DNA from: Camillea tinctor
Taxonomy: Eukaryota; Ascomycota; Sordariomycetes; Xylariales; Xylariaceae
Direction of reading: 5' to 3'
Length of the DNA: 64,000 bases
Assembly: GCA_022578605.1 (NCBI GenBank)
Contig: MU394129.1
Location: 1-64,000, forward strand
Numbering within the stretch: the stretch's first letter is position 1; each line of letters opens with the position of its first letter. The translations under genes were made by a program, and so were the position numbers. A model generated the notes under the pieces. That model was not told where the DNA came from. It saw nothing but the letters and a program-made list of their open reading frames with translations, and did no database searches. Shown one piece after another: positions 55,801 through 64,000 of the stretch.

Positions 55801-58800
55801 AGTCTGAACGTTACGGGCAGCCAATAGGACTGAAGTTCCAACATCCCAGACTTGGAAGCCAGCGTCTCGCAGAGCAGCCGCGGCGGCATCCGACTTGCGC
55901 ATCACGACGACACCGCGAGAGGATACGAGGGAAGCAAGACTTCCCTCCTCGGTAGTGTTCTTCGCCCAAGCGCGAGCACACTTAGTGCTGGTGCTCGGCT
56001 TAGGGACGACGACGACATCGAAGGGTCCTTCGGCGTCATCCTGCACTGAAACCTCCCCCTTCTCATTGAGAAGATCCCCGGCGTGCCATGACTGGCAGCG
56101 AGGGAAGGCAGTGTCCTTGCCGAGCATGTTCAGCCACTGCTTGGCCTTGTAGCCCTGGGCATCCCCACCAACTTCCAGAACGCGCATGTCAGGCTTCTTG
56201 TGGCCAGCGAGAGACAGAAGAGCGCCAATGACAGCGAGGCTCTCATCGTCGCGCACGTCGTCACTCTGCTTCTCTACGAAGTCACTTACGTACTTGCGTA
56301 GCGCCGCAGTGGACTCAGGGCCCAATCGAAGAACATCAGGCTGCCACTGTACTCTGAGAGTAGGTTGGCGCTCCATGTAGGCGGCCAAGGGGTCAACAAC
56401 CACATCAGCACCGTCTTCACCTGCTGCATCGGTCTGTGTCTGTTGCTGCTGGGCGACCGAGATTGCGTTCTTGCCAGTGTAGCGAGACATGCGGCCGTCT
56501 CTGTAGTCAACAACCAGGGCACCGCTTGCGTCCCGCATGGTGCAGTCGATGCGGCCACTCGAGAATCCCATATCTTCGGACTTCACGTGGATCTCGCCCT
56601 CACCCTCAGTGGTAGTAGGGGGCTGGATGGTCATCTCGGCGAAGAAAACGGGGAGCCAGGTCCTAAGAGAGGCGACATGGCCAGCGGTACCGCTCAAGCA
56701 AGCAGCTTGGAGACCGGCATCGATGGCGATGGGGTGCACCGGGTAGAACTCGTATGCTCCCTCAACGACGGGTGCCATCTTAGCAGTGGCGATAGCCTCA
56801 CGTCGCGATCGTGCACTGTCCGTTCGCAGGCTAGTCAGCGACCTGAACTGGGGGCCGAAGCACAGGCCCTCCTCCTGCCACTTGGAGTACCAGCGGCCGG
56901 TGGATCCCCAAAGGTCGAAGCCCTCGGCGTTGGCCACAGTAGTGCAAGTGTGGTCGACTCCCTTGCGGCTTCGGATCACACGGATGCTTCCGGTGCAGTG
57001 GACGGTGGTCTGACCAGAGGTCCAGTAGATGGACGACATGGAGAAGTCGTGCCAGTCAGAGGAGGTGTTGGCGCCCGAGATCTTGCGTCGGGACATGGTA
57101 GTGTGCAATTCCAAGTCCTTGGACGCCTCATCGGTCTCCTCGGGGATGACTAGAGCAGCGCTGATGTTCACGTTGCGGAGCTCGAAACCAATGTCGGTAC
57201 GTCCCTCCTTAAGTTCCTTCTTGATGCCGGTGGCCTGCGATACAGCTTCAATAGCCATGGCCATGTAGCCAGCACCCGGGAACACGACCTGGTCCTCGAG
57301 CTTGTGGTCCTCAATCCAAGGCATCTCCTTGGGCTTCAAGCAGTTGCGCCAGGTGAAGTCGATGCCGTTGCCAGTCAAGGCAGCCGTACCGAGAAGCTCG
57401 TGGCGGAGATACTTGCGGTTGCGTAGCTCGACACTGGTACGGGGCTCGTTCCAGAGCAACCCGGCGGAGTAGTCCCAGGGGTAAGTTGGTAGCGCGTGGA
57501 GGATCTCGACAGAGGAATCGAGCTCGTTCACTCCCTGCCACTCTAGCTCATGACCCTGCATGAAGAGAGTGCCAGCGAGGGTCTTGACACATGCGCTAGC
57601 ATCTTGGTTCCTGATCAGCATGGATGAGTATGGAACAGACTTCTCGTCCAACTTGATCGACTTGCGGATCTGCTGGATGGGTCCCTTAAGAGCGGAGTGA
57701 GGGCCAATCTCGATCAAGTGGATCTTCTTGCCAGGAGCATTCTGTACTAGCGAGGCCAGTGCTGCGCTGAATTGCACAGGTTGCTCGAGGTTGTTGCGCC
57801 AGTAGATAGCGTCTGTGGCATCTTGAGATGGGGTTGACTCAGACGAGCCCATGACACGAAGCTTCTCGGGGTTGTGGCCAACAGAAGAGTACATCTTGAC
57901 CTTCTGGGCCTTCTCGGACTTGGCGCTCGACGAAGCCGATTCAATACCAGAGTCAGAGGTGGAGCTAGAGATGTCGAACACAGGCGCCAAAAGCTCTTCG
58001 TATAGGGGTCCGATCTCCTGCATCATGTGGGAGTGGTAGGCACGCTCGTTGGTCTCCAGCTTGCGGGCGAACTTGCCCTGGCTCTTCAGCTCACCTTCCA
58101 ATACTTGGATGGCGTTGGGAGAGCCACTCAGAGTCACGCTTTCGGGAGAGTTGATGCAGGCCACGCGAGCCTGAGTATCCAGACCCTTGCTCTCAATGAT
58201 GGCCTTTGCGGCATCGGGACCCAAGCCAGCAGCCATCATGCGTCCCTTCCCTCGAAGCTCGCCCACAGCGTAGCCTCGGAAGTAGGCGGCCAAGATGGCT
58301 TGCTTTGCGCTGAGCAGACCAGCGGCGTAGGCAGCACCCATCTCACCTGAGGAGTGGCCGACGACGGAGGTAGGCTGAATGCCCCAGCTCTCAAGCATGT
58401 CCACAAGAGCGATCTGAACAGCAGTGCAGATCGGCTGGCTGCGAGTCGCGTTGTTAATCTGGCTAGTCGCTGGGCTGTCCAGAAGCGTCTGCTCGAGAGT
58501 CCAGCTCGGGGTGTAGGGAGCGGGGATCGCCTGGAGAACATCGTCAAGCTCACGGATCGTGCGGAGGAAAAGCTTGCTCTCAGACAGCAACTCCTTAGCC
58601 ATGCCGGCGTATTGAGCACCTTGACCTGTGAAGACGAAACCGAAAGGCAAAGCATCATCAGCCCGACGCTCTGCCACTGAGGTAGCCTCAACATTGGCTG
58701 CATCGCCGTAAGTCGCCACCAGGTACCCGCGGTAGGGCAGCTGGTCACGGCCCTTGGCGAGAGTGTGGCTCAAGCTTTGAAGCTTCTCAAGGCTGTCGCA

Positions 58801-60464
58801 TTTCGAGATTTCGCTGGAGATCTGTTCAGCCAACGTCTTGAGCGCACCAGCTGATGCCGCGGAGGCGGGTACAACAGCACGGTACTTGGTCTGTTCATCT
58901 GCTACTGGCATGATTTCCTTAGGTCGCGAGATAGCGAGGTCACGAAGGAAGCTCTCGGCAGATTCGAGAATGACGTGTGCGTTGGCACCACCGTAGCCGA
59001 AGGAGTTGATACTAGCACGGCGAAGAGCCCGTGGCCATTCCTCCATGGTGGTCGCGACCTTAACGTTACGCTCCTCCAGTATAAGCTTGGGGTTCAGCTT
59101 CTTCACTCCGTATGAAGGGGCGATTCGGCCTTCCTCGAAGGACTTGACCACCTTGATGATAGAGGTGAGACCGCTAGCTCCTTCGCTGTGTCCGACGTTC
59201 GACTTGACACTTCCGATTAGGAGAGGAGGACCATCAGGTCGGCCGAAGGTTCTGCCAACGGCATTCACTTCGATAGGGTCTCCGACCGGGGTACCGGTAC
59301 CGTGGCACTCGACATAGTCGGTGTCCATGGGGTTGAGGCCGGCATTTCTGTAGGCCTCGCGCATGACTATCTCTTGCATCTCACCGCTGGGTAGCGAGAT
59401 ACCCGGCGTCCGTCCGTTCGCATTCACGGCACTGCCGCGAATGATGGCCCTGATAGGGTTGCCGTCACGCAGGGCGGCAGAGAGGCGCTTCACGTAGATA
59501 GCGTTGACACCCTCGGCACGACCATAGCCATCTGCTGAAGCATCGAAAGTGTGGCAAGTTCCAGTGGGTGAGAGGACACCGCTCTTGGCGGCTCCGATGT
59601 GTGGCTCAGGGGACATGATCAGGTTAGCGCTGGCCACGATGGCGCTCTCGCAGTCACCAGCCCTCAGGGCGGTGACAGCTTGATGAAGGGCATATACGGA
59701 TGAGGAACAAGCCGTGTCAACCGTAAAGCTGTACAAAGTTAGCAGGTGTTCGTAGATGAAGTAGACGGGGTGTAAGAGGTGGAGATGCCTACCTAGGTCC
59801 CTTGAGGTTGAAAACATGGCTGATTCTGTTCGACATAATAGTGGCTCCTGATCCTGAAGCCTGGTATCTATGTATGTAGTCGGGGTCGCGGGCTTGCATC
59901 GGCTGGAAGTCAACCGAGAAGTTTCCAACGAAGACACCGGTGTTGGACTCAGAGACGCTGCTCATGGTCGTGCCAGAGCTTGCAAGACATTCGTAGACGA
60001 CCTGGAGCAGCTTGCGCTGCTGGGGGTCCATGTATGTGGCCTCGATGTTGTTGATACCGAAAAAGGTGTTGTCGAACTGGCGGATATCTTCGTTGATGAA
60101 GTAGCCGCCGGGAACGTTCATGCTACCGCTTCGGTTGGCGGCAGGGTGATAGAAGCCCTCGATGTTGTATCGCTCAGGGGGGACAGTACCCTGAGCTGAC
60201 TTCTGCTCGACGAGGAACTTCCAAAGATCGGAAGGAGAGCAGATATCACCGGGGAGGCGGCAAGCTGTAAACGGTTAGTCGGAAGCTGAAGTTCTAGTAA
60301 GAGATCTAAGGAGTAATACCCATTCCCACGATGCACAGCACATCGTCTTGTGGTGGAATGCTATCAGCATAGCTCACAGATGGCTCGCGTTCGTTTTGGT
60401 TTCCAATAACGACGACACTGGAGTTCTCGCTCATAGCGACGTTCGGGGTCTCAACGTTAAGCAT
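52873..60464 (-). CDS. Highly reducing type I polyketide synthase (HR-PKS)
   Basis: Three exons on the minus strand: 60464-60320, 60264-59793, 59728-52873, giving 2490 aa. The introns restore VGMGACRLPGD and LKGPSFTVDTACSSS. Domains: KS (Cys 212 in DTACSSS, then ECHGTGT and KSNVGH); MAT (FTGQGAQYAGM ~570, GHSSGEMGAAYAAG with the Ser ~663); DH (DHKLEDQVVFPGAGY ~1012, IDAGLQ ~1206); a remnant CMeT (~1386) without a normal SAM loop; ER (HAGSGGFG ~1876); KR (VGCLGGLG ~2087, Tyr in NYCAANGF ~2235); an Ala-rich linker; ACP (FGVDSMIASEF, Ser ~2437). There is no thioesterase, reductase or acyltransferase at the end. It builds a reduced chain from malonyl-CoA, with NADPH. In the DH motif HxxxGxxxxP the Gly is Asp, so dehydration may need testing. 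The ATG at 60464 is chosen over an upstream in-frame one because the upstream text is hydrophobic leader-like sequence. Confidence 0.95.
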
Positions 60465-61375
60465 GGTTGCGGTAGGGGGGTATGGATATCTAAAGAGGAG
60501 TCTAATGAGTCTAATGAAGAAAGAAATGAGATAATATAAACAAGACAGATAAATTCTGTTAATAACTTGAATCTCTATAAGTCTATTCAAGAATGGAGAT
60601 AGAAATGATTGGAAGACGACGACGACTGAGTCTACTGTACTGCACAGGTAAGAGAAGCTGGTGTTCAAAAAAAATTATCATCACATTGTCGTCGAGAGTG
60701 AAGCTTAATATATTTCGAAGTTGTCAACATAGTAGTTGCTATGGAGTATCATGAGTTTCTTCTTAGCTTGACCAGGACTTGCGCCTCCGTACGAGAATAG
60801 CAAACAGGAAAGCATTTTTTCTAAGCCAAGCACTATACCCAGAAGCTTCGTGATCCTTACAAGCTAGATACTCCGCATAAGCAGACCGCGCCGTTTTCTG
60901 TTAGTCACGTCCGGGCCGCCTAGTAGCTGAATCCATCCGGACATATTACTGTCCGGTATAATAGGTGAGCATCAGCAATTGATTGAAGCATGGGCTGGAG
61001 CGCGATAAGGCGACATGGGTGATATCAAACCGGGGCAGCTGGAACACAGCCTCAATATGTCCGGGCGCGATATGTTCGCAGGCCTCGTTCGCTGTGGATA
61101 TACGATACACCATGAGCGAAATACAGCTATCTCCGCTCCAGGACAATGTTTCGGCTAGGATGCGATGTAAGCGAACATCGCGCATGGTGAGCGACGAAGA
61201 ATGAACAGGCGAATCTATCTCCGGGAGGAGTACAGACTTGCTGAGATTCTGCGATTGATACTGTAAGATCAAATTCTAATCTTCCATATCACTTATCTCT
61301 TTCTTTCTGCCTCGCATACATCCATACACACACATTCTCAGTCCTAAGTTTTACACCCAGGTGCTTCTCATAATC
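60465..61375. promoter_or_regulatory. Shared divergent promoter of PKS and SDR
   Basis: 911 bp between two divergent genes of the same cluster. Contains GTCCGGG half-sites at 60909 and 61059 and a perfect inverted repeat at 60937-60956. On the SDR side a pyrimidine-rich leader with CACACACA precedes the ATG. No gene is visible inside. Confidence 0.6.
60937..60956. promoter_or_regulatory. Perfect inverted repeat CCGGACA-N6-TGTCCGG
   Basis: Two 7 bp arms separated by TATTAC. Paired CGG-type triplets are the known form of Zn2Cys6 dimer sites. GTCCGGTAT also occurs at 44203 upstream of the regulator gene, and further GTCCGG words are at 44134, 47284, 47692, 60909 and 61059. Confidence 0.55.
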
Positions 61376-62424
61376 ATGGATATCAGCGGAAATGCACTCG
61401 TGGTGGGTGGAGGTGAGTAGTGCCCACATATTGCCCTATGCAACGAGATGCATGCATGCACTCTAAGAACTATTGATGACCAACAATAATCAATATCTTC
61501 TTCTCAGGTAGTGGCATTGGCAAGGCTTGCGCCGTTTCCCTTGCTAAAGAGGGTGCAGCGGCGGTTATGATCGCTGATCTGAACGTCGACACCGCAAGAG
61601 AAACAGTAGCAGAATGCCAGGCCGTCGCCACGAACCCGAAGTTCAAGGGCTCGGCTGTGCACGTCGACGTGACAAACGAAGAGTCAGTTGTTAGCCTCTT
61701 CAGCGAGACGACCAGAGAGCTCGGCCGCATCGACTACTGTGTCAATTCTGCTGGTGTAAGTCAAAGCGCCTGTGGAGACCTAACAGCTTTTCTCATCCTT
61801 ACTCTCTTCTTCCTTCCAGATTGGCGCCCAAGAAGGCACCGACGTGACCAAGCTCTCTGTCGCCGAGTTCCAGCGCTTCCTCAACGTCAATGCCGGCGGA
61901 ATGTTCCTTGTCACGCGGGAAGCCTCCATCGCGATGCGGGCCCAGGAGCCTCTCTCCATCTCGGCCACTAAGGGAACCACACGCGGCGCCATCGTGAACG
62001 TCGCTTCGGCTTCATCCGTAGTAGCCACCCCAGGCCTCCTGGCCTATACTACATCCAAGCATGCGGTGCTGGGTCTAACGAAAAACAGCGGTATGTGTAT
62101 ATGCTTTGCCAAACGGTTACCTACCTACCATACGTAGGATCAAGCTGACACGCAGAAATCCACTTAGCACTTGACAACGCTGCACATGGAGTGAAGGTCA
62201 ACTGCGTGTGTCCATCGTGGGTTGACACGCCAATGGTGCGGCGGGCGATCGAAGGGGTGGAGGGCCTGGGAAAGCTGATCGAGAGCGTAGTGCCCATGGG
62301 CAGGATCGCGCAGCCTGAGGAGGTCGCCGATTCGGTGGTTTTCCTGTGCAGTCCTAGATCTAGCTATATTACTGGAGCGGCGTTGCTTATTGATGGGGGT
62401 GTGACACTGACTTCGATGAGATAG
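61376..62424 (+). CDS. Short-chain dehydrogenase/reductase (SDR)
   Basis: Four exons: 61376-61412, 61508-61755, 61820-62090, 62156-62424, giving 274 aa, a classical SDR length. The introns restore GGGSGIGKA (coenzyme motif TGxxxGIG), NSAGIGAQEGT (the NNAG motif, with Ser for the second Asn) and [10 protein letters not shown]. The active site is Ser in NVASASSV, Tyr171 and Lys175 in [16 protein letters not shown] after the second strand begins with Asp, which in this family usually favours NAD(H). The C-terminal text [18 protein letters not shown] and [12 protein letters not shown] is standard. It interconverts alcohol and ketone. Divergent from the PKS with a shared promoter, it is likely a tailoring enzyme of the polyketide, for example oxidising a P450-made alcohol; the substrate is not predictable. 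Confidence 0.88.
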
Positions 62425-64000
62425 ATATATTTATAGATAATTGTGGAATTAAAGCCGTTTCTTTATGATCATCAAACTCGCATTGTGTCCCATTGTATCT
62501 CTGTAATTGCTAGTCATAGTTGTTAACAACCTTGGGTTCTATAGAATTTATTTGGTCGTTGTCTGTACTAAGGGTTACTAGAGACTGCCACGTGAAGCCG
62601 ACGGATTTTGACTTTAGCATAATAAACCCAATTACATTTAAAAAGATGTTTCAAGGGCCCTCGAGGTCGCCTTTCGTATGACTAGTTACATATATATAAG
62701 TATAGACAATATTTAATATTGAGCAGTTTGGGGGATTTTCTTTACATGCTATGAATCAAATATTATGCGACTTTCAGGTTAACTAGGTTAGACACTGAGG
62801 AGTAATGAACTTATTTAAATAATGATATATTAATGGTAATTTTTATATTTGAATAGTTGTAACACTCTATTTCTTAGTGTCACTTGTTAGAAGATATTAA
62901 ATTTGCTGAATTATAATCAATTGATCTTATTTTTGCTAAAACAAGTATCACTCAATATATAATATGTTTATTCACTTTCCTTTCTTACTTTAGTATAATA
63001 GTTACTATCAAACCAACTACAGATACATTAAGATCAGAAAGATATTCTATAATGTTATAGTATAACTGTGTGCGTGTTCAATAATATGTGTCTAGCTGTT
63101 AATGCCACGGAAGTCCTTGGGGGCTACTCTAAACTCTAGACACTCTTGTGTAGTTTATGAAAGCATAATGTACGATAACTTCAATAAATGAAAGGACGTC
63201 TATGAGAGGAAGCAGTAGTCGCGATTCCGGCCACTTCTAGGCAGCTTGTAGGGAGGCACATCAATTCTCAAAAATGCAGAGCATTACACAAGAGTTATGC
63301 GGAATGCTAAGTATGATAGAGGAAGTTGATTCCCCCAATTTTAACGAAAGATGAAGATCTACGATGTGTTGAATCGAGATTATGAGGTTGCTTGATTAGG
63401 TGACTATCTATGTCTGGATGATGGGAGGACCTGTACCTTGACAGATACCCCTTATCACCTATTTCAGCACGATGTTTGTAAATATACGAAAGCTACCGTT
63501 ATAGTAAAGTCAACAAAGGGTTAACATTGGATCCATATCATTACACATAATTCGGTATCCCATTAAAAGATTAAATGTTCTTATTGAGACACAGATATGT
63601 TTCTGCGTTGTATAGATCTAGTCGGGTAAAATAAGTTTCGTCCCATTTTTGGAATATACTACCTAGGACATTCGCGCCATATAGTAAAGTCAACATTACG
63701 TTCTTTTAAAGGAAAAAGTTATCCTTTTATTTTCCACGCCATGAAGTGAAATCCATGTTTATACACGCATTATCCTTCTTTAATCTGATAGTTTAGTAGT
63801 AAAAGATAAAAGGTGGTATATTTTAAACTGGACCAAATTTATTTCACTTCACTATATTCCCAAATACCTACTTTGACCTCATTTCTTTTGAGACGGAAAC
63901 GGCACATGGTTACGATTTCACAATGTTATCTCTTTTTAACGAAAGACCAACTACTCTCAGTTATGCGAGGCTGTGAGGGACTGGAAGTTGTCATCTGTCA
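62425..64000. other. AT-rich gene-empty right edge
   Basis: No open frame of note and no RNA gene seen. Very AT-rich (for example 62640-63080). TATAGTAAAGTCAACA occurs at about 63499 and 63681, so even this short stretch contains small dispersed repeats. It ends in an inverted copy of the window-edge repeat. Confidence 0.6.
63967..63982 (-). repeat. Inverted copy of window-edge repeat
   Basis: GAGGCTGTGAGGGACT is the exact reverse complement of bases 37-52. Flanking TTATGC resembles the reverse complement of the CATAC beyond the first copy. The element probably continues beyond the window. Confidence 0.5.

Noticed and set aside
1..64000. CRISPR arrays, bacterial operons, rRNA genes
   Set aside because: The window is fungal nuclear DNA with spliced genes; no such structure was seen.

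Overview
The window is nuclear DNA of a filamentous ascomycete. The genes carry short spliceosomal introns of about 50 to 150 bp with GTRNGT donors and CTGAC or CTAAC branch sites. The protein families (SidF-type acyltransferase, MirB-type siderophore transporter, fungal highly reducing polyketide synthase, Zn2Cys6 regulator) are fungal. Intergenic DNA is AT-rich, with TACCTA/GTAGGTA words and degraded repeats. A Sordariomycete, perhaps Xylariales, is my guess from overall style only.

Left part (3.0-34.5 kb), probable iron/siderophore region: an AIF/FSP1-like FAD oxidoreductase (3010-4777,+); a SidF-like N5-hydroxyornithine acyltransferase with a peroxisomal-type PKL end (5123-6508,-); a small unrecognised protein (9838-10242,+); a secreted GH35 beta-galactosidase (10519-13706,-); a second small protein that is a paralogue of the first (15450-15869,+); a SidI-like acyl-CoA ligase (17191-19111,-); a MirB/Sit1-type siderophore transporter (21473-24014,-); a SitT-like full-size ABC transporter (26264-30463,+); and a zinc alcohol dehydrogenase with a possible mitochondrial leader (33060-34541,+). 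Eleven copies of ATCWGATAA, the binding motif of the fungal iron-regulating GATA factors (SreA/SRE), lie in intergenic DNA of this part: three within 140 bp upstream of the SidF gene, three upstream of the FAD oxidoreductase, one behind the ligase, two between the transporters, and two at 35.2 kb with no clear gene. I saw none in the right part. No siderophore NRPS (SidD type) or enoyl hydratase (SidH type) is present, so the cluster is partial or split.

Middle (34.5-44.7 kb): a gene-empty, AT-rich block with degraded copies of a dispersed repeat that also occurs at both window ends.

Right part (44.8-62.4 kb), compact polyketide cluster: Zn2Cys6 regulator (44790-47075,+), cytochrome P450 (48397-50304,+), a 2490-residue highly reducing PKS (52873-60464,-) with order KS-MAT-DH-(degenerate CMeT)-ER-KR-ACP and no release domain, and an SDR (61376-62424,+) divergent from the PKS. 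The 911 bp shared PKS/SDR promoter holds a perfect 7+6+7 inverted repeat, CCGGACA-N6-TGTCCGG, a good candidate site for the cluster regulator. The PKS probably makes a reduced chain, probably not C-methylated, that the P450 and SDR oxidise; the release step is not encoded here.

Exon structures were worked out by eye from splice signals, reading frame and family conservation. All spliced totals are multiples of three.
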